Source: Pseudomonas fluorescens
GTDB taxonomy: Bacteria; Pseudomonadota; Gammaproteobacteria; Pseudomonadales; Pseudomonadaceae
Direction: 5' to 3'
DNA length: 64,000 nucleotides
Assembly: GCF_005938625.1 (NCBI RefSeq)
Contig: NZ_VCNJ01000001.1
Coordinates: 124,001-188,000, forward strand
Notes under the pieces: generated by a model
What the model saw: the letters and a program-made list of their open reading frames with translations, nothing else
What the model was told of the DNA's origin: nothing
Databases searched by the model: none
Position numbers and translations under genes: made by a program
Part shown: positions 25,989-34,864 of the stretch, in pieces
Layout of the letters: the number at the start of each line of letters is the position of its first letter
Numbering within the stretch: position 1 is the stretch's first letter

Positions 25989-27182
25989 ATGTCTATTTCC
26001 AACGATCCGATTGTTATCGTCAGCGCCGTACGCACGCCCATGGGCGGCTTTCAGGGCGAACTGAAAAGCCTCACCGCGCCGCAACTCGGCGCTGCGGCGA
26101 TCAAGGCTGCGGTTGAGCGCTCTGGTGTCGGCAGCGATGCGGTCGATGAAGTGTTGTTCGGTTGCGTACTGCCTGCGGGCCTCGGCCAGGCGCCTGCACG
26201 CCAAGCGGCATTGGGCGCCGGGCTGGATAAATCGACCCGTTGCACCACCATCAACAAGATGTGCGGTTCGGGCATGGAAACCACGATTCTGGCTCACGAC
26301 ATGCTGGTGGCTGGCAGTGCCGACGTGGTGATTGCCGGCGGCATGGAAAGCATGTCCAACTCGCCGTATCTGCTGGATCGTGCCCGTGCCGGTTACCGCA
26401 TGGGCCATGGCCGCGTGCTTGACTCAATGTTCCTCGACGGTCTCGAAGATGCCTACGACAAGGGCCGTTTGATGGGCACCTTCGCCGAGGATTGTGCCGA
26501 GACCAACCACTTCAGCCGTGAAGCGCAGGATGCGTTTGCCATCGCCTCGACCACCCGCGCGCAGCAGGCGATCAAGGACGGCAGCTTCAAGGACGAAATC
26601 GTCCCGCTGACCGTGACCGTCGGCAAAGAGCAGGTGCTGATCAGCAACGACGAACAGCCACCGAAAGCCAAACTGGACAAAGTTGCCTCGCTGAAACCGG
26701 CGTTCCGCGAAGGCGGCACGGTGACGGCGGCGAACTCCAGCTCGATCTCTGACGGTGCAGCGGCGCTGGTGCTGATGCGTCAGTCGCAAGCGCAGAAACT
26801 CGGGTTGAAACCGTTGGCGGTGATCCATGGCCACGCGGCGTTCGCCGACACTCCGGGTCTGTTCCCGGTGGCACCGATTGGGGCGATCAAAAAGTTGATC
26901 AAGAAAACCGGTTGGTCGCTGGGTGATGTTGATCTGTTTGAGGTCAACGAGGCGTTTGCCGTGGTTGGCATGGCGGCAATGACGCACCTGGAAATCCCCC
27001 ATGACAAGCTGAATGTGCATGGCGGTGCCTGTGCGCTGGGCCATCCGATCGGCGCGTCCGGTGCGCGGATTCTGGTCACGTTGCTCTCGGCATTGCGCCA
27101 GAGAAAGCAGAAACGCGGTATCGCGGCGATCTGCATCGGCGGCGGCGAAGCCACGGCCATGGCTGTGGAATGCCTTTACTAA
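25989..27182 (+). CDS. Acetyl-CoA acyltransferase (thiolase, FadAx-like)
   Basis: This 397-aa thiolase has the nucleophile C92 (KMCGSGME), the motif GGACALGHPIGASG, and the second Cys in AAICIGGGEATA near the C-terminus. It cleaves 3-ketoacyl-CoA to acetyl-CoA and a shorter acyl-CoA; 2-methylacetoacetyl-CoA would give acetyl-CoA plus propionyl-CoA. An AAGGAGG ribosome site precedes the ATG, 12 nt after the SDR stop. A REP unit separates it from the next gene. Confidence 0.93.
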   Translation: MSISNDPIVIVSAVRTPMGGFQGELKSLTAPQLGAAAIKAAVERSGVGSDAVDEVLFGCVLPAGLGQAPARQAALGAGLDKSTRCTTINKMCGSGMETTILAHDMLVAGSADVVIAGGMESMSNSPYLLDRARAGYRMGHGRVLDSMFLDGLEDAYDKGRLMGTFAEDCAETNHFSREAQDAFAIASTTRAQQAIKDGSFKDEIVPLTVTVGKEQVLISNDEQPPKAKLDKVASLKPAFREGGTVTAANSSSISDGAAALVLMRQSQAQKLGLKPLAVIHGHAAFADTPGLFPVAPIGAIKKLIKKTGWSLGDVDLFEVNEAFAVVGMAAMTHLEIPHDKLNVHGGACALGHPIGASGARILVTLLSALRQRKQKRGIAAICIGGGEATAMAVECLY

Positions 27183-27192
27183 ACACACTAAT

Positions 27193-27287
27193 CCTGTAGG
27201 AGCTGACGAGTGCAACGAGGCTGCGATCTTTTGATCTTGTTTTTAAATCAAGATCAAAAGATCGCAGCCTGCGGCAGCTCCTACAGG
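27193..27287. repeat. REP pair, GCTGCGATCTTTTGATC class, inside an operon
   Basis: Outer arms CCTGTAGGAGCTG and CAGCTCCTACAGG; inner arms GCTGCGATCTTTTGATCTTG and its complement. The left arm has the GACGAGTGCAACGAG variant as at 6996. It lies between thiolase and acyl-CoA dehydrogenase genes on the same strand and could stall or end transcription there. Confidence 0.88.
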
Positions 27288-27320
27288 GGAACGTGTGTAA
27301 CCCGGATTTAAGGATTCACC

Positions 27321-28448
27321 ATGATTCCCAACGAAGACCAAACCCAGATCCGCGACATGGCCCGACAGTTCGCCGAGGAACGCTTGAAGCCGTTCGCCGC
27401 CGAGTGGGATCGCGAGCACCGTTTCCCCAAGGAAGCCATCGCTCAAATGGCTGAGCTGGGCTTCTTCGGCATGCTCGTGCCGGACCAGTGGGGTGGTTGC
27501 GACACCGGTTATCTGGCGTACGCCATGGCCCTTGAAGAAATCGCTGCTGGCGATGGCGCCTGCTCGACGATCATGAGCGTGCACAACTCGGTGGGTTGCG
27601 TGCCGATCCTCAAGTTCGGCAACGACGATCAGCGCGAACGCTTTCTCAAGCCGCTGGCCAGCGGCGCGATGCTCGGTGCCTTTGCATTGACCGAACCGCA
27701 GGCCGGTTCCGACGCCAGCAGCCTGAAAACCCGGGCACGGCTGGAAGGTGATCACTACGTGCTGAACGGCTGCAAACAGTTCATCACTTCAGGGCAAAAC
27801 GCCGGGATCGTGATTGTGTTTGCCGTGACCGATCCGAGTGCCGGCAAACGCGGCATCACTGCGTTTATCGTGCCGACCGATTCGCCGGGCTACAAAGTTG
27901 CTCGCGTCGAAGACAAGCTCGGTCAACACGCGTCCGACACCTGCCAGATTCTCTTCGAAGACGTCAAAGTGCCGGTGGCCAACCGTTTGGGCGAGGAGGG
28001 CGAGGGCTACAAGATTGCCCTGGCCAACCTTGAAGGCGGCCGCGTCGGCATCGCATCGCAATCGGTGGGCATGGCCCGCGCGGCGTTCGAAGCAGCACGT
28101 GATTACGCCCGCGAGCGCGACACCTTCGGCAAGCCGATCATCGAGCATCAGGCCGTGGCATTCCGCTTGGCCGACATGGCCACGCAAATTGCAGTTGCCC
28201 GGCAGATGGTGCATTACGCGGCGGCCCTGCGCGACAGCGGTCAACCGGCCTTGGTCGAGGCGTCGATGGCCAAACTGTTCGCTTCGGAAATGGCCGAGAA
28301 GGTCTGTTCGATGGCGTTGCAAACCCTCGGTGGTTACGGTTACCTCAACGACTTCCCGCTGGAACGTATCTACCGCGACGTGCGCGTCTGCCAGATCTAC
28401 GAAGGCACCAGCGACATTCAGCGCATGGTCATTTCGCGCAATCTTTAA
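27321..28448 (+). CDS. Acyl-CoA dehydrogenase (short/branched-chain type)
   Basis: The 375-aa flavoprotein has the three ACAD domains: the N-terminal helices, [12 protein letters not shown] (FAD/substrate loop), and the C-terminal catalytic base E361 ([10 protein letters not shown]). The [18 protein letters not shown] segment is the C-terminal FAD-binding signature. The Glu position is that of short-chain and branched-chain enzymes (SCAD/SBCAD), not the IVD/LCAD position. It is expected to oxidise 2-methylbutyryl-CoA or butyryl-CoA. It has a different partner gene from the ACAD at 29590-30741. Confidence 0.9.
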   Translation: MIPNEDQTQIRDMARQFAEERLKPFAAEWDREHRFPKEAIAQMAELGFFGMLVPDQWGGCDTGYLAYAMALEEIAAGDGACSTIMSVHNSVGCVPILKFGNDDQRERFLKPLASGAMLGAFALTEPQAGSDASSLKTRARLEGDHYVLNGCKQFITSGQNAGIVIVFAVTDPSAGKRGITAFIVPTDSPGYKVARVEDKLGQHASDTCQILFEDVKVPVANRLGEEGEGYKIALANLEGGRVGIASQSVGMARAAFEAARDYARERDTFGKPIIEHQAVAFRLADMATQIAVARQMVHYAAALRDSGQPALVEASMAKLFASEMAEKVCSMALQTLGGYGYLNDFPLERIYRDVRVCQIYEGTSDIQRMVISRNL

Positions 28449-28462
28449 GAAGGAGTTTGTTT

Positions 28463-29236
28463 ATGACTTACGAAACCATTCTGCTCGAAACCCACGGCCG
28501 CGTTGGCCTGATCACCCTCAATCGCCCGCAGGCGCTGAACGCCCTGAATGCGCAACTGGTCAGCGAAGTGAACCAGGCCCTTGATGCACTGGAAGCGGAT
28601 GCGAACATCGGTTGCATCGTCCTCACTGGCTCGAAAAAAGCCTTTGCCGCCGGTGCCGATATCAAGGAAATGGCCGAACTGACCTATCCGCAGATCTACA
28701 TGGACGACCTGTTCAGCGACAGCGATCGCGTGGCTAACCGCCGTAAGCCGATCATCGCCGCCGTTAACGGTTTCGCCCTCGGTGGTGGCTGTGAGTTGGC
28801 GTTGATGTGCGACTTCATTCTGGCTGGCGACAACGCCAGATTCGGTCAACCGGAAATCAATCTCGGTGTGTTGCCGGGCATGGGCGGCACCCAGCGCCTG
28901 ACTCGCGCCGTGGGCAAGGCGAAAGCCATGGAAATGTGCCTGAGTGGGCGTTTGATTGATGCGGTGGAAGCTGAGCGTTGCGGGATTGTCGCGCGGATCG
29001 TGCCGAGTGATGAGTTGCTTGATGAGGCGCTGAAGGTGGCGGCAGTGATCGCCAGCAAGTCGCTGCCGATTGCGATGATGGTCAAGGAAAGTGTGAATCG
29101 TGCCTTTGAAGTGAACCTGACTGAGGGCGTGCGCTTCGAGCGTCGGGTGTTCCACGCGGCGTTTGCCACGCAGGATCAGAAGGAAGGGATGGCGGCGTTT
29201 ATTGCCAAGCGTGAGGCGGCATTCCAAGGCAAGTAA
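28463..29236 (+). CDS. Enoyl-CoA hydratase (crotonase)
   Basis: This 257-aa crotonase has both catalytic glutamates: E111 ([11 protein letters not shown]) and E131 ([19 protein letters not shown]), so it is a true hydratase. It adds water to 2-enoyl-CoA such as tiglyl-CoA. The ATG at 28463 follows AAGGAG; a TTG six nt upstream is not needed. It is the last gene of the plus-strand operon and is followed by a REPIN. Confidence 0.93.
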   Translation: MTYETILLETHGRVGLITLNRPQALNALNAQLVSEVNQALDALEADANIGCIVLTGSKKAFAAGADIKEMAELTYPQIYMDDLFSDSDRVANRRKPIIAAVNGFALGGGCELALMCDFILAGDNARFGQPEINLGVLPGMGGTQRLTRAVGKAKAMEMCLSGRLIDAVEAERCGIVARIVPSDELLDEALKVAAVIASKSLPIAMMVKESVNRAFEVNLTEGVRFERRVFHAAFATQDQKEGMAAFIAKREAAFQGK

Positions 29237-29254
29237 TGCGCGGGCCTGACTAAC

Positions 29255-29351
29255 GCCTTCGCGAGCAGGCTCGCTCCCACATTGGTTTGTCGGCAAACAC
29301 AGCCTTTGTGTTCACTGGAGATCCCTGTGGGAGCGAGCTTGCTCGCGAAGC
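29255..29351. repeat. REPIN, GTGGGAGCGAGC class
   Basis: Arms GCCTTCGCGAGCAGGCTC... (29255-29281) and ...GAGCTTGCTCGCGAAGC (29326-29351). The two arms differ by one base in the core (AGGC versus AGCT). It lies at a convergent junction. Confidence 0.88.
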
Positions 29352-29382
29352 TTTTATGGCTTGATATACATCAAAATCAAAA

Positions 29383-29581
29383 GCCCCTCACCCTAACCCT
29401 CTCCCGGAGGAAGAGGGGACTGATTGGGGGATGCCTGGAATGTACGCCGATCTGATCCTGCTTTAGCGAATCCATAATCGACGATCTTTCAGGTCGATGG
29501 ATAACGCCAGGCATCTCGGTCGGCTCCCTCTCCCTCTGGGCGGTCCGACGTTTCGGGAGGGCTGGGGTGAGGGAAAGGGGC
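29383..29581. repeat. 199-bp inverted repeat, CCCCTCACCCTAACCCTCTCCC class
   Basis: Left arm GCCCCTCACCCTAACCCTCT and right arm GGGCTGGGGTGAGGGAAAG are imperfectly inverted around about 150 bp. The class is common between Pseudomonas and Xanthomonas genes. No gene lies inside. With the REPIN before it, this fills the gap between the converging acyl-CoA gene sets. Confidence 0.75.
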
Positions 29582-29589
29582 CAACACCA

Positions 29590-30741
29590 TTACAACTGAT
29601 AGTTCTTCAACTCCCGCGCAATCACCATCCGCTGAATCTCGCTCGACCCTTCATAGATCTGGGTAATCCGTGCATCACGGTAGTACTTCTCGACCGGATA
29701 ATCCTCCAGATACCCATACCCGCCATGAATCTGAATCGCTGAAGAGCAGACCTTCTCGGCCATTTCCGAAGCAAACAGCTTGGCCTGCGAAGCCTCGGAC
29801 AAACACGGTTTACCCGCCGTGCGCAGCCGCGCCGCATGCAGGATCATCAGCCGCGCGGCGTTGATTTGCATGTGCATGTCAGCCAGCAGGTTGGCGATGC
29901 TCTGGTGCTCATTGATCGGTTTGCCGAACTGGATGCGATCACGCGAATACACCAGCGCCGCCTCAAACGCCGCGCGGGCGATCCCCAGTGCTTGCGCGGC
30001 GATACCGATGCGTCCGCCTTCAAGGTTGGACAGGGCAATCGCCAGCCCTTTGCCGCGCTCGCCGAGCAGATTGGCCTCAGGAATGCTGCAGTTGTTCAGC
30101 GTCACCGCACAGGTATCGGAGGCACGAATGCCCATCTTGTGCTCAGTACGATCAACGATAAAACCGGCGGTATCGGTCGGCACCAGAAACGCCGAAATAC
30201 CTTTCTTGCCCAGATCCGGATCGGTCACCGCAAACACAATCGCCAGCTTCGCCCGTTTGCCGTTGCTGACAAATTGCTTGGCGCCGTTGATCACCCATTG
30301 ACCGTCACGCAGTTCGGCGCGAGTGCGCAGGTTGTGCGCTTCGGAGCCGGCCTGAGGTTCGGTCAGGCAGAAGCAGCCGATGGTTTGCCCGCTGGCCAGA
30401 TCCGCCAGCCAGGTTTGTTTCTGTGCTTCGCTGCCGTAATTGAGCACCGGGCCGCAGCCCACCGAGTTGTGGATGCTCATGAAGGCGCCGGTCGCGCCGT
30501 CACCGGCGGAAATCTCCTCCACGGCCAAAGCGTAGGCGACGTAATCGACGTAAGTGCCGCCCCATTCCTCAGGCACCACCATGCCAAGCAAACCGAGTTC
30601 ACCCATTTTCGCGACGAGCGCGTCGTCGATCCAGCCAGCCTTTTCCCAGGCCTGCGCGTGCGGCGCGATTTCGCCACGGGCGAAGTCCCGGGCCATGTCG
30701 CGGATCATCACTTGTTCTTCAGTCAGTTCGAGATCGTGCAT
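29590..30741 (-). CDS. Acyl-CoA dehydrogenase (isobutyryl-CoA type)
   Basis: This 383-aa ACAD has [13 protein letters not shown] and the catalytic base E364 ([10 protein letters not shown]). It lies 3 nt downstream of a 3-hydroxyisobutyryl-CoA hydrolase, so isobutyryl-CoA of valine breakdown is the expected substrate; P. aeruginosa PA0746/PA0744, as I recall, is a similar pair. It runs against the isoleucine-type operon on the other strand. Substrate assignment is inference from context. Confidence 0.88.
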   Translation of the reverse strand: MHDLELTEEQVMIRDMARDFARGEIAPHAQAWEKAGWIDDALVAKMGELGLLGMVVPEEWGGTYVDYVAYALAVEEISAGDGATGAFMSIHNSVGCGPVLNYGSEAQKQTWLADLASGQTIGCFCLTEPQAGSEAHNLRTRAELRDGQWVINGAKQFVSNGKRAKLAIVFAVTDPDLGKKGISAFLVPTDTAGFIVDRTEHKMGIRASDTCAVTLNNCSIPEANLLGERGKGLAIALSNLEGGRIGIAAQALGIARAAFEAALVYSRDRIQFGKPINEHQSIANLLADMHMQINAARLMILHAARLRTAGKPCLSEASQAKLFASEMAEKVCSSAIQIHGGYGYLEDYPVEKYYRDARITQIYEGSSEIQRMVIARELKNYQL

Positions 30742-30744
30742 GGC

Positions 30745-31851
30745 TCAGCTCCCGCTCTCATCAAAGCCTTGGAAGAAACTCGCGACATGCGCAGCGTCCA
30801 GTGCAGCGAGGGTCGGCGGGTTCCAGCGCGGTGTCTTGTCTTTATCAATCAGCAGGGCGCGCACGCCTTCGATCAGGTCGCCGCGCTCGAACCACTGGCG
30901 ATCCAGATGCAGCTCCAGGGCGAAGCAATGTTCCAGACTCAAGTGGCGGCCACGACGCAGCATCTCCAGCGTCACGGCCATGGCCAGCGGCGAGCGGGTT
31001 TGCAGCAGGTCAGCGGTGGCGGTCGCCCACTCACGGCTGTCGGCGACGGTCACCGCGCGTAACTGCTCAACCATGCTCGGCACATCCGGCAGGGCAAAGA
31101 AATGGTCGATGGCCGGGCGCAAGGCTTCGAGCGGCGCATCGGGCAGGGTTTGCACGGCGTGTTTGGCCAGCAGGTTTTGCAGCGCCTTGAGCGGAGTATC
31201 CTGCCATTCCATCTGATCGAGTCTTTCGTCGAGCAGCGTCAGTTTGCTGCTGTCCAGGTACCAGTCGGCGAGGCCGCAATACAGCGCATCGGCGGCACGG
31301 ATCTGTACGCCGCTGACCCCCAGATAAATCCCCAGCTCACCGGGAATGCGCGGCAGGAAATAACTGCCACCGACATCCGGGAAATAACCGATGGCGACTT
31401 CCGGCATCGCCAGTCGGCTCTTCTCGGTGACCACGCGCAGGTCGGCGCCTTGCACCAGGCCCATGCCGCCGCCGAGGACAAAACCATCCATCAGCGCCAG
31501 CACCGGTTTGCGGTAGTGATGAATGGTCAGGTCGAGAGCGTATTCCTCAACGAAAAAATCTTCGTGCAGGGTGTCGCCGCTTTTGAAACTGTCGTACAGC
31601 GAGCGAATGTCGCCACCGGCGCAGAAGGCTTTTTCACCGGCACCGCGCAGCACAACGGCGTGGACATTGGCGTCAGTCGCCCAGGCGTCGAGCTGCTGTT
31701 GCAGCAAACGCACCATGTCGAGGGTGATGGCATTGAGGCCGGCGGGGCGGTTGAGGATCAGGTGACCGATGTGGTTGCGAACTTCGGCCAGCACTTCGTT
31801 TTGCGTGGCATCCATGGACGGTGTCCGCTGGGATGAAGCCTGAGCTGTCAT
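30745..31851 (-). CDS. 3-hydroxyisobutyryl-CoA hydrolase (crotonase family)
   Basis: The 368-aa protein is longer than hydratases, as usual for HIBCH. E151 and D159 in AMPEVAIGYFPDVGGSYFLPR-type sequence match the hydrolase pattern; the GGGMGLV oxyanion loop is at 127-133. It releases 3-hydroxyisobutyrate in valine breakdown. ATG 31851 has an AGGGAG ribosome site; ATG 31815 (MDATQNEV) is a second option. It is the first gene of a two-gene operon with the ACAD (3-nt gap). Confidence 0.88.
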   Translation of the reverse strand: MTAQASSQRTPSMDATQNEVLAEVRNHIGHLILNRPAGLNAITLDMVRLLQQQLDAWATDANVHAVVLRGAGEKAFCAGGDIRSLYDSFKSGDTLHEDFFVEEYALDLTIHHYRKPVLALMDGFVLGGGMGLVQGADLRVVTEKSRLAMPEVAIGYFPDVGGSYFLPRIPGELGIYLGVSGVQIRAADALYCGLADWYLDSSKLTLLDERLDQMEWQDTPLKALQNLLAKHAVQTLPDAPLEALRPAIDHFFALPDVPSMVEQLRAVTVADSREWATATADLLQTRSPLAMAVTLEMLRRGRHLSLEHCFALELHLDRQWFERGDLIEGVRALLIDKDKTPRWNPPTLAALDAAHVASFFQGFDESGS

Positions 31852-31999
31852 CAGTAACTCCCTGCTTTTATTGTCTTTATTCGAGAAGCTCGCGCGCGAG
31901 CGTTACCGGATCGTAACAGTGCAAATTTGCCGTGTACAACGGGGATATGTGCAGGGCCTGTCTGCGTTTTTACCTTAATCGAAAATGTACGCGGGCTCA

Positions 32000-32078
32000 T
32001 GTAGGAGCTGCCGAAGGCTGCGATCTTTTGACCTTTAAAAACAAGATCAAAAGATCGCAGCCTGCGGCAGCTCCTACA
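32000..32078. repeat. REP pair, GCTGCGATCTTTTGATC class
   Basis: Arms TGTAGGAGCTGCCGAAGGC... and ...GCCTGCGGCAGCTCCTACA; inner arms around GCGATCTTTTGA / TCAAAAGATCGC. It lies downstream of the HPP gene and upstream of the hydrolase gene, both on the minus strand. Confidence 0.9.
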
Positions 32079-32085
32079 CAGGGGA

Positions 32086-32772
32086 TCAGCTGAAGGTTTG
32101 GGTAATGCTGCGGCGCTTGGCGTGCAGTTCACTGGCGTGGATCAACTGTTCCAGATCTTCGGGAGTGATGTCGATGAAGGCTTCCATGTCGGCCAAAGCA
32201 AGTTTGAGGTCTTCAGTGGTAATGGCCTGACTGTCGACGGGCGCAACGATCGGCGCCGGTTCAGCCGGACGTTTCGGGTAACAAATGCGTGTCAGGTTGT
32301 TGTAGGCCACGGCACTGAGCAGCATGCACGCCGCGCCGAGCATCACCGGCTCCATGGCTTTCCAGTCCATGGCGATGGTCGCCGGATCAGCCAGAACCAG
32401 CGTCAGCGCTAACGCCCCGGCCGGTGGATGCAGGCAACGCAGCCAGCACATCAAAATCAGCGCCATGCCTGCCGCCACACACGCGCTGCCAAGGGTTCGG
32501 CCGAGCACATGGGCCACCAGCAACGCGACGACGCCGGCACACAAGTAGCCGCCGAGAATCGACCACGGCTGGGCGAGCGCGCCGGAGGACACGGCAAACA
32601 GCAACACCGCCGATGCGCCCAGCGGGCCGATCAGGTGATAGGCGACTTCATGGCCAAACACCTGCGCGCACAACCACACACTGAACAGCGTGCCCAAGGC
32701 CATGCCGATGGCGGCGCGGCTCCATTCGGTCGGGCGGGTATTGATGGCGGCGGGCAACCAGCGAGCGAGCAT
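32086..32772 (-). CDS. HPP-family membrane protein
   Basis: This 228-aa protein has a four- to five-helix HPP domain (LRCLHPPAGALALTLVL contains the His-Pro-Pro motif) followed by an acidic cytoplasmic tail (about 170-228). HPP proteins are integral inner-membrane proteins; some plant members move nitrite. The bacterial role is not known. ATG 32772 was chosen (AAGGA ribosome site, MLARWLPAAI); the frame is open to 32910 but the extra N-terminus is not hydrophobic or conserved-looking. Confidence 0.8.
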   Translation of the reverse strand: MLARWLPAAINTRPTEWSRAAIGMALGTLFSVWLCAQVFGHEVAYHLIGPLGASAVLLFAVSSGALAQPWSILGGYLCAGVVALLVAHVLGRTLGSACVAAGMALILMCWLRCLHPPAGALALTLVLADPATIAMDWKAMEPVMLGAACMLLSAVAYNNLTRICYPKRPAEPAPIVAPVDSQAITTEDLKLALADMEAFIDITPEDLEQLIHASELHAKRRSITQTFS

Positions 32773-32942
32773 GTGAATCCAGTCCTTGCAGCAAATTCGA
32801 GGCAAAAAAAAGGACTTGTCCGGCATATCCGGAAAGCCCTCGAAGTTGTTCCAACATTGGGGGAGGAACGTGCACAGTGTGCCGGGCAAAATCGATGCTG
32901 ACAAATTCATATTAATGCAGGTTTAGTGCATTAATTTTGAAT

Positions 32943-34109
32943 TTAAACGACGCGACGGCCACTGACGAAGCACATGTAGCCGCCCACAGCCGCCAGTGCG
33001 CTCAAGGCATAGAACATGCTGGGGGCCGGCGTGTGCATCAGCAAAAATCCGCACATGACCGGACTGGCCGCACCGCCCAGGGCTGCGAGGTTCTGCGCGC
33101 CGTAATAGCTGCCGCGCAGTTCTTCCGGGGCGAGGGTGTCGACAAACAAAAAGTCGGCCGGATAAATGATCATCTCGCCCAAGGTGAAGATGAACATCGC
33201 CACGCACCAGCCGATCAGGCTGTCGGCCAGACTGAAGCCGATCAGCCCGACGATGAACAACGCGGTGCCGCCGGCAATCCAGTAGCGCAGGTGTTCACGG
33301 GTGAGCAATCGGCCGATCTGGTATTGCAACACAATCACCGTGATTGCGTTGCAAGCGAGCAGGGCGGCCATGGTATCCAGCGTCTGCTGCTGGGTGTGGG
33401 TGACCAGCAGGTATTGCGACAGGTACAGGGTGAAACGCCCGTGCACCAGCGTGCTGAGCAGGCAACCCAGGGTAAACAGGATCATCGTGCGGTCGTTTTT
33501 CAGGATGATCAGGGTTTTCAGAAAACTTTGTGGCTGAGCGACCGCGGCGACCGGATTCACTTCGCGCACGGCACCGAACAGCAGAAAGATGCTGCCGATG
33601 GCAATCGCGCCCGCGACGATAAACGGCGCTGACGGCTGAACGCCGGCAATCACCACGCCGATTATCGGGCCGACGGCGTAACCGATGTTGGTCAGCGTGT
33701 AGTTCAGGGAAAACGCCTTGACCCGCTGGCCCACCGGCAGGTTTTCACTGAGGATGGCTTTGGAGCAGATGAGGAACAGCGCCGACGCCGTTTCGCTGAT
33801 GATCAGCACCAGGGTGACCAGATACAGATTCTGCGCGAAGGTCAGCAGGATCAGACCGATACCGCTGGAGAGCATGGTCAGGATCAGTAACTGGCGCTTG
33901 TCCAGCCGATCGATGATGTAGCCGCCGTACAACGACAACAACGTGGCGCTGAACACCGCAATGCCCAGCAGCAGGCCGACGTCTTGCGGGTTGAGGCCGA
34001 GCTTGTTGCTGAGGAACAGCGTCAGCAGCGGGCTGATCAGCGCGCGGCTGATAACAACGGTCAGCGAGCTGATCATCAACCGGCGGATGAGGCGCGAGTA
34101 GGTGGCCAC
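32943..34109 (-). CDS. MFS transporter (MdtH/drug-exporter type)
   Basis: The 388-aa protein has twelve predicted helices. The loop 2-3 motif is YGGYIIDRLDKRQ, and the segment GPIIGVVIAG in helix 5 resembles motif C of drug:proton antiporters. It has a start ATG at 34109 with a basic N-terminus (MATYSRLIRRL). It probably exports a small molecule; the substrate is not inferable. It is alone between REP units. Confidence 0.85.
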   Translation of the reverse strand: MATYSRLIRRLMISSLTVVISRALISPLLTLFLSNKLGLNPQDVGLLLGIAVFSATLLSLYGGYIIDRLDKRQLLILTMLSSGIGLILLTFAQNLYLVTLVLIISETASALFLICSKAILSENLPVGQRVKAFSLNYTLTNIGYAVGPIIGVVIAGVQPSAPFIVAGAIAIGSIFLLFGAVREVNPVAAVAQPQSFLKTLIILKNDRTMILFTLGCLLSTLVHGRFTLYLSQYLLVTHTQQQTLDTMAALLACNAITVIVLQYQIGRLLTREHLRYWIAGGTALFIVGLIGFSLADSLIGWCVAMFIFTLGEMIIYPADFLFVDTLAPEELRGSYYGAQNLAALGGAASPVMCGFLLMHTPAPSMFYALSALAAVGGYMCFVSGRRVV

Positions 34110-34201
34110 GAAGGGTCAATGTCCTTATTTCAAATGCCTGGCGGGCGTGCGTCATCCTTACCGGGCAATCACCACCGGTCAAGCTGCCATAACACAACCC
34201 C

Positions 34202-34294
34202 CCTGTAGGAGTGAGCCTGCTCGCGATAGCGTTGGGTCAGAGAAATCAATGTTGACTGACACTCCGCTATCGCGAGCAGGCGAAGGCCTACAGG
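34202..34294. repeat. REPIN, TGTAGGAGTGAGCC class, right arm altered
   Basis: The left arm is intact (CCTGTAGGAGTGAGCCTGC). The right arm reads GCGAGCAGGCGAAGGCCTACAGG where CTCACTCC would be expected, so one arm has a local replacement of about 7 bases. Confidence 0.82.
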
Positions 34295-34309
34295 GGATTT
34301 GTGTTGTCT

Positions 34310-34840
34310 TCAGGAAAGGGGCAGGCGCATCGCGCAGCGCCGCTCTGCGGGAAAGCCATGGTGGGCTTCGGCTTGCAGCGCATCGCGTAAATGGCGATCG
34401 GCTTGTACATTCGCCAACTCGACAAACCCCAACCTCTGATAAAACGGCGCATTCCACGGCAGATCGCGAAAGGTGGTGAGCGTCACTGAGTTCAACCGCA
34501 TCGCCCGCGCTTGTTCGATGACTGCCGCAACCAGTGCGCGACCAATGCCTTGTCCCTGAAAAGCCTGACTGACGGATAGCTCCTCAATGTGCATGTGCTG
34601 ATCGATGTCTACAGCACGAACAAATCCAGTCAGTTGCCCATCGCTATTTTCAGCAACCCACACGTATGCCTGTTCGATGGCCTGCAGATGCTGGGCAGCA
34701 TCAGGCACTTCGGCATCAGCCAGCCACGCCAACGGCGGATCAAGACGAAACAATTGCGCTGCCGAACGCTCGATCGCGGGGAGGGCTACCGCGTCAGCAA
34801 GGCTGGCGCGGCGTACGTCGAAGGTCATGTTGAGGCGCAT
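34310..34840 (-). CDS. GNAT-family N-acetyltransferase
   Basis: The 176-aa protein (from ATG 34840) has the GNAT acetyl-CoA loop QGQGIGRALV and the helix APFYQRLGF. TTG 34852 and ATG 34828 are other possible starts. It lies 24 nt downstream of the PMT-type glycosyltransferase on the same strand, so it probably ends the arn transcript. The substrate is unknown. Whether it has anything to do with lipid A is only suggested by position. Confidence 0.82.
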   Translation of the reverse strand: MRLNMTFDVRRASLADAVALPAIERSAAQLFRLDPPLAWLADAEVPDAAQHLQAIEQAYVWVAENSDGQLTGFVRAVDIDQHMHIEELSVSQAFQGQGIGRALVAAVIEQARAMRLNSVTLTTFRDLPWNAPFYQRLGFVELANVQADRHLRDALQAEAHHGFPAERRCAMRLPLS

Positions 34841-34864
34841 CCTGTCGGTCAAGAGCTCGACAGG

